Shown: piece by piece, positions 38,293 to 46,300 of the stretch
Position numbering within the stretch: position 1 is the stretch's first letter
Layout: each line of letters begins with the position of its first letter
NCBI GenBank assembly: GCA_031459855.1
Contig: JAVKHP010000001.1
Location: 2,749,906 to 2,813,905, forward strand
DNA length: 64,000 nt
Origin: Armatimonadota bacterium
GTDB taxonomy: Bacteria; Sysuimicrobiota; Sysuimicrobiia; Sysuimicrobiales; Humicultoraceae
Direction: 5' to 3'
Program-made: the position numbers and the translations under genes
The notes under the pieces: generated by a model
The model's input: the letters and a program-made list of their open reading frames with translations, nothing else
Databases searched by the model: none
What the model was told of the DNA's origin: nothing

Positions 38293-39381
38293 CTACGTCC
38301 GCGCCTGCCGCCAGGTCCACACGTTGTGCATCAAGTAGTTGAGCCCGCCGCCGACACCCACGGCGATCAGGTTGGCGACCATGGGCACCAGTCCCAGGTG
38401 GGTCAGCGCCGCCAGCAGGCCCAGGTAGACCGCGTTCCCGGCCCACGTCGCCACGTAGTACTTGCCCAGGCGCTGCAGGAAGATGCTCCACGCCCCGGCG
38501 GGCCGGTCAGCCCAGGTGAACGTGCTGTTCAGCAGGTAGTTGGTGCCCGTCGACACCGCGCCTGCCACCAGCCCAGCGGCGAAGTAGTGCACCCCCAGGG
38601 GATGGGTGAGCAGCCAGAACACGGCGACGTTGACGCCCACCCCGCTCGCGCCCACCAGCAGGAACTTCCACAGGCGCCCCTCGCCGGGGCTCGTGGCCAG
38701 CAGCAGGGCCACGTGTCGCAAGTAGTCGGCCCCCTGGCGCAAAGTCGCCTTCGTCCGCCCGGCCGTGCGCGGCCCAAACGTGTAGGGCACCTCGACCACC
38801 CGGCGGTAGCGCCCGCGCACTAGGATCTCCAACAGAATCTTGAAGCCCACGGGCCGGAGGGCCACGCCGTCCACCACCGTCCGGCGCACCAGGAAGAACC
38901 CCGACAGCGGGTCGGTGCTCCGGCGCGCGGCGTGGAGCAGCACCCGCGCCAGCAAGCGCGTCAGCAGCGACACGATCCGGCGCGGCCTGCTCAACCCCGG
39001 CATGCCCGCGCCCGGCAGGTAACGGGAGGCCACCACCAGGTCGGCGTGCTCGGCGTGCAGGCGCCGCAGCATCACGGGCAGGAGGTCGGGCGGGTGCTGC
39101 AGGTCGGCATCGAGCACGGCGATGGTCTCGCCGCGACTGCGCGCGATCCCCTCGACGACCGCGCTGGCCAGGCCCGAGGCCCCGTGCCGATGGTAGACCT
39201 TCACGCGCTCGTCGTCCTGGGCCGCATCGGCCAGGACGGCATCGGTGCCGTCGATGCTGTCATCGACGAAGACCAACTCGTAGTCGAGACCGTCCAGCGC
39301 GGCCCGGACGGCGCCCAGCAGGCGTGGAATTGCGTCGCGCTCGTTGCGCGTGGGGATGACGACGGAGAGCGTCGGCAGCAT
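38293..39381 (-). CDS. GT2 glycosyltransferase fused to a GtrA membrane domain
   Basis: 362 residues from ATG 39381 (GTG 39399 possible). N-terminal GT2 domain of dolichol-phosphate mannosyltransferase type: LSVVIPTRNERDAIPRLLGA, ELVFVDDSIDGTDAVLADAA, AVLDADLQHPPDLLPVMLRR and STDPLSGFFLVRR. The C-terminal 125 residues form a GtrA domain with four TM helices: FLLVGASGVGVNVAVFWLLT, AGAVSTGTNYLLNSTFTW, YVATWAGNAVYLGLLAALTH and NLIAVGVGGGLNYLMHNVW. GtrA domains are linked to movement of polyprenyl-linked sugars across the membrane. It probably supplies a lipid-linked hexose for the nearby GT-C enzymes. Confidence 0.9.
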   Translation of the reverse strand: MLPTLSVVIPTRNERDAIPRLLGAVRAALDGLDYELVFVDDSIDGTDAVLADAAQDDERVKVYHRHGASGLASAVVEGIARSRGETIAVLDADLQHPPDLLPVMLRRLHAEHADLVVASRYLPGAGMPGLSRPRRIVSLLTRLLARVLLHAARRSTDPLSGFFLVRRTVVDGVALRPVGFKILLEILVRGRYRRVVEVPYTFGPRTAGRTKATLRQGADYLRHVALLLATSPGEGRLWKFLLVGASGVGVNVAVFWLLTHPLGVHYFAAGLVAGAVSTGTNYLLNSTFTWADRPAGAWSIFLQRLGKYYVATWAGNAVYLGLLAALTHLGLVPMVANLIAVGVGGGLNYLMHNVWTWRQART

Positions 39382-39756
39382 GGGTCTGCGGGCACCCACC
39401 TCCGGCGACAGGCTAACACCTCACCGCCCAGGCGACAATCCCGCGCAGACCCGCCGCGTGGGCCCACCAGGGCGCAGGCAACACCCGGCGGGCACCATGC
39501 CAGCCTCACCTCCGCGCTGCCCACCTCCCGACGCGGCGCCCCGCTGCCCACGCGCTACGCACCCTCTCCGGTCGGCTGCACGAGGGGCCCCTTGGTCGCG
39601 GGCCCCCAGGACTGACAACCACGTCGAGTTGGGCATAACCCGTGCGGGCAATGCTCGTCGACCCGGGGTCCCCCAGACAACCACAGGGCGCATGGGCCGC
39701 GTACCGCGGCTACCCGGGCTCGCAACCTGAACACCGACGCGCGTGGAGGGCAGCGC
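39382..39756 (+). promoter_or_regulatory. Divergent intergenic region upstream of pilT with AGTTGGGCAT motif
   Basis: 375 nt between GT2-GtrA (minus) and pilT (plus) with no coding features. AGTTGGGCAT occurs at 39627-39636 in the sense of pilT, followed by AACCC, about 120 nt before the pilT ATG. The same motif precedes pilM and the second pilB. The pilT ribosome site is weak (GTGGAGGGCAGCGC before ATG 39757). Confidence 0.4.
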
Positions 39757-40833
39757 ATGGACATCACCGATCTGTTGATCCTCACCAAGCAGGCCGGGGC
39801 CTCCGACCTCCACCTGACGGTGGGCATCCCACCCAAGATGCGGCTCAACGGCGAGCTGGTGACGGTGCCGGACGCACCGGTGCTGACCAAGGAGGACCTC
39901 CACGAGATGGTCTACGAGGTGCTCACCGACAGTCAGAAGAGCCGCCTGGAGGAGCACTGGGACCTCGACTTCTCGGTCGAACTGCAGAACCTCGGTCGGT
40001 TCCGGGTCAACGCCTTCCGGCACCGGCTGGGCGAGGGGATCGTCTTCCGGGTTATCCCCTCCAAGATCAAGTCGCTCGACGAGCTCGGGCTGCCTCCCAT
40101 CCTGGGTGAGCTCGCTCTGCAGGACCGTGGCCTGATCCTGGTCACCGGGCCTACGGGCTCGGGGAAGTCCACCACGCTGGCGTCGATGGTGGACCTCATC
40201 AACGACCGGCGCACGTGCCACGTCATCACCATCGAAGATCCCATCGAGTTCGTCCACCAGCACCGCAAGAGCATCGTGAACCAGCGTGAGGTGGGCATGA
40301 ACGCCAAGTCCTTCGCCCAGGCGCTGCGCGCCGCGTTGCGTGAAGACCCTGACGTGATCCTGGTGGGCGAGCTGCGCGACCTCGAGACGATCTCCATGGC
40401 GCTCACCGCTGCGGAGACCGGCCACCTGGTCATGGCCACGCTGCACACCTCCAGCGCCAGCAAGACCATCAACCGCGTGATCGATGTCTTCCCGAGCACA
40501 CAGCAGGAGCAGATCCGCGTGCAGCTCGCAGAAAGCCTGCTGGCCGTCGTGGCCCAGACCCTGTTGCCCACCGCCGACGGCAAGGGCCGCGTGGCGGCCG
40601 TCGAGGTGCTCGTCGCCACGCCCGCCGTGCGCAACATGATCCGCGAGAACAAGGTGCACCAGATCCCCTCGGCCATTCAGACCGGGAGCAAGGACGGCAT
40701 GCAGAGCCTCGACCAGTCCCTGCGGAACCTCCTCAAGGCCCGCAAGATCACGCTCGACGTGGCCCAACGCTGGGCCGTGGACAAGTCCGCGTTCGCCGAG
40801 GGCCTGGCCGCCGCTGGAGCAGGGAGGCTGTGA
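39757..40833 (+). CDS. pilT: Twitching motility ATPase PilT (first copy)
   Basis: 358 residues. Hexameric ATPase that powers pilus retraction. N-terminal PAS-like domain with GASDLHLTVGIPPKMRLNG. Walker A GPTGSGKST at residues 131-139, Asp box EDPIEFVHQHRKSIVNQREV, Walker B VILVGELRDLETISMALTAA, His box HLVMATLHTSSASKTINRVI, and the PilT-type motif TPAVRNMIRENKVHQ near the end (usual form AIRNLIRE). Translated with the next gene through a GTGA overlap. Two further PilT-type genes are present at 40830 and 55800. Confidence 0.95.
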   Translation: MDITDLLILTKQAGASDLHLTVGIPPKMRLNGELVTVPDAPVLTKEDLHEMVYEVLTDSQKSRLEEHWDLDFSVELQNLGRFRVNAFRHRLGEGIVFRVIPSKIKSLDELGLPPILGELALQDRGLILVTGPTGSGKSTTLASMVDLINDRRTCHVITIEDPIEFVHQHRKSIVNQREVGMNAKSFAQALRAALREDPDVILVGELRDLETISMALTAAETGHLVMATLHTSSASKTINRVIDVFPSTQQEQIRVQLAESLLAVVAQTLLPTADGKGRVAAVEVLVATPAVRNMIRENKVHQIPSAIQTGSKDGMQSLDQSLRNLLKARKITLDVAQRWAVDKSAFAEGLAAAGAGRL

Positions 40834-41933
40834 TCACCATGAGTCCGGTGACCGACGAGCGGACCGCTGCCATGCGGATCGTCGACCTGCTGCAGCCCAT
40901 GGAGGCTCTGGACGCCACCGACCTGTACGTGAAGGCCGGAACGCCGCCCATGTACCGCATCGACGGCCGGGTCACGTCCAACGGCCTGCCGGTCCTGAGC
41001 CGCGACGACACCGAGCGCCTCGCCCTCGAGATGCTCGATGCGACGCAGCAGGCCCAGTTCCGCGCCGAGAACGCCGTCGACCTGGCCTACAGCCTGCCGG
41101 GCGTCGGCCGGTTTCGGGTGAACGTCTACCGACAGCGCGGCTCGGTCGCGTTCGTGGCGCGCCGCGTGCGCCTCACGATTCCGTCGTTCGAGGAGCTCCG
41201 GCTGCCCGATGTCCTGAAGGACCTCAGCTTGCGCACCCGCGGCCTCGTGCTGGTGACCGGACACGCCGGCACCGGCAAGTCGACCACGCTGGCCGCGATG
41301 GTCGACTACCGGAACGCCCACAAGGACGGGCACATCGTCACCGTCGAGGATCCCATCGAGTTCCTCCACCCCGACAAGAAGAGCATCGTCAGCCAGCGCG
41401 AGGTCGGCACCGACACCCCCAGCTTCCCCCAGGCCCTGCGCGCGGCGCTGCGGCAGACCCCCGACGTCTTGCTGATCGGGGAGATGCGCGACCAGGAGTC
41501 GGCCGAGGCGGCTCTGTACTTCGCTGAGACCGGCCACCTCGTGCTCAGCACCCTGCACTCGGTGAACGCCCCGCAGGCCATCGAGCGCATGCTGGCGTTC
41601 TTCCCGACCGACCACAGCCAGGAAGTGCTGCACCGCCTCTCGCTCACCCTCGAGGCCATCATCTCCCAGCGCCTGGTCCCGCGGGCCGACGGCCGCGGGC
41701 GGGTCGTGGCCATCGAGGTCATGCTGGCCACACCCCGGATCCGCGACCTCGTCAAGAAGGGCGAGATCGGCTCGATCAAGCAGGCCATCCAGATGGGCAC
41801 CCAGGAGGGCATGCAGACCTTCGACCAGGCCCTCTACCGCCTGCACAAAGACGGGCTGATCAGCTACGAGGACGCCCTGCGGGCGGCGGACTCGCCCAAC
41901 GACCTCAAGTTGAAGATCAAGGGGCTGGCCTGA
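40830..41933 (+). CDS. PilT/PilU-like retraction ATPase (second copy)
   Basis: 367 residues from GTG 40830, overlapping the pilT stop by GTGA; ATG 40839 is possible. Same domain order as PilT: ATDLYVKAGTPPMYRIDGRV, Asp box EDPIEFLHPDKKSIVSQREV, Walker B VLLIGEMRDQESAEAALYFA, His box HLVLSTLHSVNAPQAIERML. The Walker A is GHAGTGKST at residues 144-152, unlike the GPTGSGKST of PilT, and the AIRNLIRE motif is replaced by TPRIRDLVKKGEI. This is the pattern of PilU-type accessory retraction ATPases, which often follow pilT. About 214 nt separate it from the coiled-coil gene. Confidence 0.88.
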   Translation: MITMSPVTDERTAAMRIVDLLQPMEALDATDLYVKAGTPPMYRIDGRVTSNGLPVLSRDDTERLALEMLDATQQAQFRAENAVDLAYSLPGVGRFRVNVYRQRGSVAFVARRVRLTIPSFEELRLPDVLKDLSLRTRGLVLVTGHAGTGKSTTLAAMVDYRNAHKDGHIVTVEDPIEFLHPDKKSIVSQREVGTDTPSFPQALRAALRQTPDVLLIGEMRDQESAEAALYFAETGHLVLSTLHSVNAPQAIERMLAFFPTDHSQEVLHRLSLTLEAIISQRLVPRADGRGRVVAIEVMLATPRIRDLVKKGEIGSIKQAIQMGTQEGMQTFDQALYRLHKDGLISYEDALRAADSPNDLKLKIKGLA

Positions 41934-42007
41934 CCAGGGGGCGGCGGAGAACGGCTCCACTGCCAGCGGCCGCACGCTGAGGTTCACCGGGCCAGCCTCC
42001 CAGCCGG

Positions 42008-42084
42008 CAGATGCCCGGCGCCCGGCTGATATACCCCCAGAGGCCAGCAGTTGCCTGGCGCCCGCGTGGCATGCCCCCACAGGC
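42008..42084 (+). repeat. Two imperfect 37-bp direct repeats, 40 bp apart
   Basis: Copies at about 42008-42044 and 42048-42084 share CAGnTGCCnGGCGCCCG and TGCCCCCAnAGGC-like ends with several mismatches. They lie in the gap between the pilU-like gene (stop 41933) and the coiled-coil gene (start 42148). Each contains a GGCGCC palindrome. Function not known. Confidence 0.45.
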
Positions 42085-42147
42085 TCACCGAGCGCCAACG
42101 CGGCGCCGGCTGTGGTAGAATCAGGCGGTGTCCGCGGAGGCGACCAG

Positions 42148-43023
42148 GTGTCCGACGCGCGTGTGGACAGGCTGGAAGAAGCGTTGCGGCTGTTGGCCGC
42201 GGCCCAGGCGCAGACCCAGGAGGAGTTGCGCGCGCTGGCCAGCGCCCAGCGGCGGACCGAAGAGCACCTCACCGCCCTCACCGAGCGGGTAAACCGCCTT
42301 GCGTTCCACGCCGACCAGCTGGCCGCAAGGGTCGACCAGCTTGCGGAGCAAGTTCAGCACCTGACCGCCAGGCTCCACCAGCTCACCGCGGGGATCGACC
42401 AGCTGGCCGCAAGGGTCGACCAGCTCGCCGAGCAGGTCCAGCACCTCACCGCCCGCCTCGACCAACTGATCGCCCGCGTCGACCAGCTCGCCGTTCGCTT
42501 CGACGAACTCACCGCCCGCGTCGATCAACTCACCGCCCGGGTCGACCAGCTGACCGAGCAGGTGCGCCGCCTCACCGTCGTCGTCGGCACCCTGCGCGGC
42601 GAGAGCCTCGAACGCCGCTACCGCGAGCGGGCACCCGCGTACTTCGACGACCTGCTCCGCGGCCTCCACACCCTCACCTGGGAGGAGCTGGCCGCCCTGC
42701 TGGACGAGGCGCAGACCCGTGGCCTCATCAGCCGCGACCAGCGCCGCTACCTGCTCGACGCCGACCTGGTGGCGCGCGGACGCCGGTGGGACGACGACAG
42801 TGCCGCCTACCTCGTCGCCGAGGTCTCTGCGGTCATCGACTCCGAGGACGTCCGCCGGGCGGTGGACCGCGCGGGGCTGCTGGCCCGTGCGACCAACACC
42901 CCCACGCTGGCGGCCGTTGCCGGGGAGACTATCACCGCGAGCGCCGAGGAGGCCGCCAGGGCGCTACGCGTCTGGCAGGTCCTTGACGGCCGCGCGACGC
43001 CGCCAGAGTCGCCGCCCGCGTAG
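42148..43023 (+). CDS. Coiled-coil protein with heptad repeats and a C-terminal nuclease-like domain of unknown function
   Basis: 291 residues from GTG 42148, chosen because GGAGG lies 7 nt upstream. The first 150 residues are a run of 7-residue units close to RVDQLTA, also seen in DNA as 21-bp near repeats between about 42320 and 42560, a long parallel coiled coil. The C-terminal 130 residues (SLERRYRERAPAYFDDLLRG, LLDEAQTRGLISRDQRRYLL, AAYLVAEVSAVIDSEDVRRA, AVAGETITASAEEAARAL) look like DUF3782-type proteins, whose C-terminal domain has a PD-(D/E)xK-like fold; the possible site here is EVS rather than ExK. Family membership is an inference. It stands alone between pilU and the polysaccharide genes. 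Confidence 0.7.
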   Translation: MSDARVDRLEEALRLLAAAQAQTQEELRALASAQRRTEEHLTALTERVNRLAFHADQLAARVDQLAEQVQHLTARLHQLTAGIDQLAARVDQLAEQVQHLTARLDQLIARVDQLAVRFDELTARVDQLTARVDQLTEQVRRLTVVVGTLRGESLERRYRERAPAYFDDLLRGLHTLTWEELAALLDEAQTRGLISRDQRRYLLDADLVARGRRWDDDSAAYLVAEVSAVIDSEDVRRAVDRAGLLARATNTPTLAAVAGETITASAEEAARALRVWQVLDGRATPPESPPA

Positions 43024-43037
43024 CTAACTCACGCGGG
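43015..43037. terminator. Hairpin between convergent coiled-coil and wbaP-like genes
   Basis: CCCGCGT (43015-43021) pairs with ACGCGGG (43031-43037), a 7-bp stem around a 9-nt loop that includes the stop of the coiled-coil gene. Only 19 nt separate the two stop codons, so a bidirectional terminator here is plausible. No T tract. Confidence 0.4.
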
Positions 43038-43042
43038 GGTCG

Positions 43043-44536
43043 CTACCCTGCCCTGGCCGCGACCTGCGCCTCGCCCCGTAGCACCGCCGGCACCGTCTTC
43101 GCCAGGATGATCACGTCCAACCACAGCGACCAGTTGTTCACGTACCACCGGTCGAGGTGCACGCGCTGCCGGTAGTCCAGCGCGTTCTTGCCGCTCACCT
43201 GCCACAGGCCCGTCAGCCCCGGGGGCACGTCGAGCATGCCGTCGCCGGGCAGCAGCGGGAGTTCCCGCGGCAGGTAGGGACGCGGGCCCACCAGGCTCAT
43301 CTCGCCGCGCAGCACGTTGAGCACCTGGGGCAGCTCGTCCAGTCCCCAGCGGCGCAGCCACCGGCCCACCGGCGTCACGCGCGGGTCGTGCCCGCGCAGC
43401 TTCCAGTAGCGCTCCCACTCCTCGGCCGCCCCTGGATTGTCGCGCAGGAAGGCGGCCAGGCGCGCGTCGGCGTCGACGTACATCGTCCGCAGCTTGTAGC
43501 AGGGGAACAGGCGCCGTCCCCGGCCGACCCGCGGCTCCACGTGGAAGGCCGGCCCCGGCGAGGTCAGCCGCACCGCGACGGCTGCCGCCGCGAGCACCGG
43601 GAGCGCCACGGCCGCCAGCGCCGCACCCGCCAGTAGGTCGAAGGCGCGCTTGGTGACCACGTTCCACGGCCGCAGCAGGTTGTTGGGCACGCGCAGCAAG
43701 AGGGCGCGGTCCTCGAACAGGCCCACGACCTCCACGCCCAGCACCGGCATCTCGCTCACATCGGGGGCCACCAGCACGTTCTCGGCCACTGGGCGCAACC
43801 GCTCCACGAGGGCCAGGAACTCCGCGCGGCCCAGGTGGGCGGCACCGACGATCACGTCGCGGGCACCCAGCGCCCGCGCCCGCTCGGGCGCCAGGGCCGG
43901 GTCGTCGACCACGCCTGCCACGTCGTAGCCCAGCGTCGGTGCCCGTGCCAGCGCCTCGGCCAGCCGCGCGGCCTGCGGGCCGTCGCCGACCACCAGCACC
44001 CGCTGCCGCCAGGGACCCAGGCGCACCAGCGCGGCCTTGACGACCCGCCGCGCGGCCGGCAGCGCCACCAGCAGCACCGCCCAGGCCATCACCACCACCG
44101 GCCGCGAGACGTCGTCGCCCACCTTCGCCAGCGCCAGCAGGGCGAAGGTCGCCACCGCCGCCACCGTGACCCCGGAGACGCAGCGGCGCGCCTCTTCCCA
44201 GAACGGGTCGCGGCGCGTGTACAGTCCGGCGTACCACAGCGCGCCCAGGTAGACGGCTGGCAGCCACCACAGGCTCAGGTAGTGCGCCAGCGGGTAGGTC
44301 GGACGGGCGAACGCCGGCGACAGCCACGGCAGGACGGCTCCGCGCACCCCGACCGCCACCGCCAGCGCGGCCACCAGGGTCAGCAGGTCGCCCGCGACGA
44401 GCGCCGCCCGCGCCAGCACGCCCGCGGTCACCGTCGGCAGACGGGGCACCGCGCCCGCTGGCAGAGGGCGCACCGCGTCAGCCGGCAGCCGGTGCTGCCC
44501 TACCCCTTCGACGTCCGCACGCGCAGGCGCCACCAT
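43043..44536 (-). CDS. Polyprenyl-phosphate hexose-1-phosphate transferase (WbaP/ExoY type)
   Basis: 497 residues from ATG 44536, overlapping the tagA-like stop by 37 nt. Four or five TM helices at the N-terminus, a Rossmann-like middle domain (RVLVVGDGPQAARLAEALAR, ARDVIVGAAHLGRAEFLALV), a membrane hairpin (KRAFDLLAGAALAAVALPVL) and the catalytic C-terminal domain: HVEPRVGRGRRLFPCYKLRT, VTPVGRWLRRWGLDELPQVL (the Asp-Glu pair), VLRGEMSLVGPRPYLPRELP and PPGLTGLWQVSGKNALDYRQ. It starts repeat-unit synthesis by loading a sugar phosphate on undecaprenyl phosphate. Which sugar is not readable. Confidence 0.92.
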   Translation of the reverse strand: MVAPARADVEGVGQHRLPADAVRPLPAGAVPRLPTVTAGVLARAALVAGDLLTLVAALAVAVGVRGAVLPWLSPAFARPTYPLAHYLSLWWLPAVYLGALWYAGLYTRRDPFWEEARRCVSGVTVAAVATFALLALAKVGDDVSRPVVVMAWAVLLVALPAARRVVKAALVRLGPWRQRVLVVGDGPQAARLAEALARAPTLGYDVAGVVDDPALAPERARALGARDVIVGAAHLGRAEFLALVERLRPVAENVLVAPDVSEMPVLGVEVVGLFEDRALLLRVPNNLLRPWNVVTKRAFDLLAGAALAAVALPVLAAAAVAVRLTSPGPAFHVEPRVGRGRRLFPCYKLRTMYVDADARLAAFLRDNPGAAEEWERYWKLRGHDPRVTPVGRWLRRWGLDELPQVLNVLRGEMSLVGPRPYLPRELPLLPGDGMLDVPPGLTGLWQVSGKNALDYRQRVHLDRWYVNNWSLWLDVIILAKTVPAVLRGEAQVAARAG

Positions 44537-45291
44537 TCTCTAAGAACTATGCCCAGGAAGGCCACGTCGTCGACCAGGTAGCGCCGCCACAGGCGCCGGG
44601 GCTCGTGAATCAGACGCCAGAACCACTCCAGGCCCGCGCGCTGCATCCAGACCGGGGCGCGGGGTTTGACCCCGGCGGCGTAGTCGATGGCCGCCCCGCA
44701 GCAGACGGCGACGGTACAGGCCAGGCGGTCCCAGTGGCGGTAGACCCAGAGTTCTTGCTTGGGGGAACCGAGGCCGACGAACAACACGTCTGGTCTGGCC
44801 TGCGCCACCGCTGCGACAGCCGTCTCCGCCGCGTCGCCTTCGGGTGTAAACTCCGGTGGCGGGCTATGCGTACCGACAATACGCAAGCCCGGAAATCGGA
44901 TTCCAAGATTGACCGCTGCACGTTCTACTGTATGCCTACCGCCGCCGAGCAGGAAGACTGAATGCCCTCGCTCAGCAGCCAGAGCACACAGCGCGGGTAG
45001 CAGATCAGAGCCGGCGAGGCGTTCCGGCAGCGAACGTCCCATCAGTCGAGAGGCCCAAACGAGAGGCATCCCGTCAGCGAGACTCAGCAACGCGCTCTCA
45101 TAAACGGCCCGGAGGTGGGACGTCCGCCGCGCCCGAACCACGTGATCGATGTTCGGCGTTACAACATACCCGCGACTGCCATGTTGCAGGGCGGTGGCAA
45201 CGACAGCCACGGCGGCTGACATAGTAAGCCGGTCGAAAGGAACCTCCGCAAGGCGGACGCGGCTAGACGTCACCACACAGCGCCCTTTCAT
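44500..45291 (-). CDS. WecG/TagA/CpsF family glycosyltransferase
   Basis: 263 residues from ATG 45291; GTG 45276 (with AAAGGG 6 nt upstream) and ATG 45309 are alternatives, the first fitting the family N-terminus VRLAEVPFDRLTMSAAV. Motifs: YVVTPNIDHVVRARR (donor region), SLADGMPLVWASRLMGRSLP with ERLAGSDLLPALC, VFLLGGGRHTVERAAVNLG and VGLGSPKQELWVYRH. This family (GT26) adds the second sugar, often ManNAc or ManNAcA, to the lipid-linked sugar made by enzymes like WbaP or TagO. Overlap with the wbaP-like gene supports a joint role. Confidence 0.88.
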   Translation of the reverse strand: MKGRCVVTSSRVRLAEVPFDRLTMSAAVAVVATALQHGSRGYVVTPNIDHVVRARRTSHLRAVYESALLSLADGMPLVWASRLMGRSLPERLAGSDLLPALCALAAERGHSVFLLGGGRHTVERAAVNLGIRFPGLRIVGTHSPPPEFTPEGDAAETAVAAVAQARPDVLFVGLGSPKQELWVYRHWDRLACTVAVCCGAAIDYAAGVKPRAPVWMQRAGLEWFWRLIHEPRRLWRRYLVDDVAFLGIVLREWWRLRVRTSKG

Positions 45292-45345
45292 TGAAGCTCT
45301 GATACACATTGAACCACAAGCCGATCGGTGACCGCAGCAGCAAAG

Positions 45346-46155
45346 CTACCGGTGGTTTTCCTGTCCCATGGCATGTCGGCCGGTCCGGCTTCCAAAGCGA
45401 AGCGCCAGTCGTTTCATGAAGGCAGGTTTCGCTGCAAACACGTATGTGAAGCCTCTTGCCTCCGCTACGGCGTGAATCTCCCGCGGCGGCCCCGCGGCAA
45501 GCCATCCGCCAACCTCTATGGTCGAAAGCCGAAATCCCGAAGCAACAAGGTCTTCTAGAAGCACGGTGCCACCAGCAAGCCACCGCGGCACATCCTCCAT
45601 GACCAGACATTGGGCTTGAGACAGAGTAGCGCGGCCCCCTCTCCAGATATCGTGCTCGCTTCCTTCCGCATCGATCTTCGCAAAGTCGATCCGGCCAAGA
45701 CTGAGGTCATCCAAACGCGCCACCCTCACGGTTTCTTGTACAAGCACGGCCTCGCCCGCGCTCGGAACCAGCTCGCCTGCCGTCATCTCGTCGAGGGAAC
45801 CGCTGCCTCCGTAAGTCCCCAAGCCGCTCTCGACGCGAGCTAACTGCCTCATACCACTATCCGCACCAAGCGCCACGCGGTACGCTCGCGCGATGCCACC
45901 ATAGCCATTGCACTGAATGTTGTATTCAAGAAACGAGTGTAGGTGCGTCTGTGGTTCGAAAGCATACACCTTTCCTTCTGCGCCGACCAGGCGACACAAC
46001 AGCAGTGTGAAGTACCCGAAGTTCGCTCCAATGTCGACGACTCGCATTCCACGGCGAACGCATCGCAGCACAACCTTCGTAACGTCGGGCTCCCACAGCC
46101 CGTCGGCTACAAGCACCGGCGCAGTCGCCCGGTCGCGACCGTCAAGGAGCATCAA
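45346..46155 (-). CDS. FkbM-family methyltransferase (5' end frame-broken)
   Basis: 269 residues from TTG 46155 (or Met one codon later). SAM-binding motif MRVVDIGANFGYFTLLLCRL, then GKVYAFEPQTHLHSFLEYNI, ARLDDLSLGRIDFAKIDAEG and SEHDIWRGGRATLSQAQCLV with MEDVP: the FkbM pattern for O-methylation of sugars. The same frame continues upstream without a start codon as HTWAKGRYSPDWRSGEL, family-like sequence, to an in-frame stop at 46216-46218. Removing one T from the run TTTT (46210-46213) joins it to an ATG at 46300 that overlaps the GT4 stop (ATGA). So the intact gene was probably 45346-46300. GC content here looks clearly lower than in the flanking regions. Confidence 0.8.
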   Translation of the reverse strand: MMLLDGRDRATAPVLVADGLWEPDVTKVVLRCVRRGMRVVDIGANFGYFTLLLCRLVGAEGKVYAFEPQTHLHSFLEYNIQCNGYGGIARAYRVALGADSGMRQLARVESGLGTYGGSGSLDEMTAGELVPSAGEAVLVQETVRVARLDDLSLGRIDFAKIDAEGSEHDIWRGGRATLSQAQCLVMEDVPRWLAGGTVLLEDLVASGFRLSTIEVGGWLAAGPPREIHAVAEARGFTYVFAAKPAFMKRLALRFGSRTGRHAMGQENHR

Positions 46156-46300
46156 CTCCCCCGAACGCCAATCTGGTGAGTACCGCCCCTTCGCCCAAGT
46201 ATGCGCTCGAAAACATCATGCGCCTGCTCACGGCTCGTGCCCACGAGCCGACGCGTTGTCGAAGGTTGCTTGGCCCGTGTCTGATGATCCAGAATTTCAT
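46156..46300 (-). other. Separated 5' part of the FkbM gene (frameshift)
   Basis: From ATG 46300 the frame reads MKFWIIRHGPSNLRQRVGSW, then ARAVSRRMMF, and after a one-base skip in the T run at 46210-46213 continues RAHTWAKGRYSPDWRSGEL into the FkbM protein. Without the skip the frame ends at a TGA near 46145. The ATG overlaps the stop of the upstream GT4 gene, the same ATGA style seen elsewhere in the window. Sequencing error, real mutation and programmed shift are all possible. Confidence 0.55.

Noticed and set aside
39382-39756. Sigma-54 promoter before pilT
   Set aside because: No TGGCAC-N5-TTGC arrangement is present.
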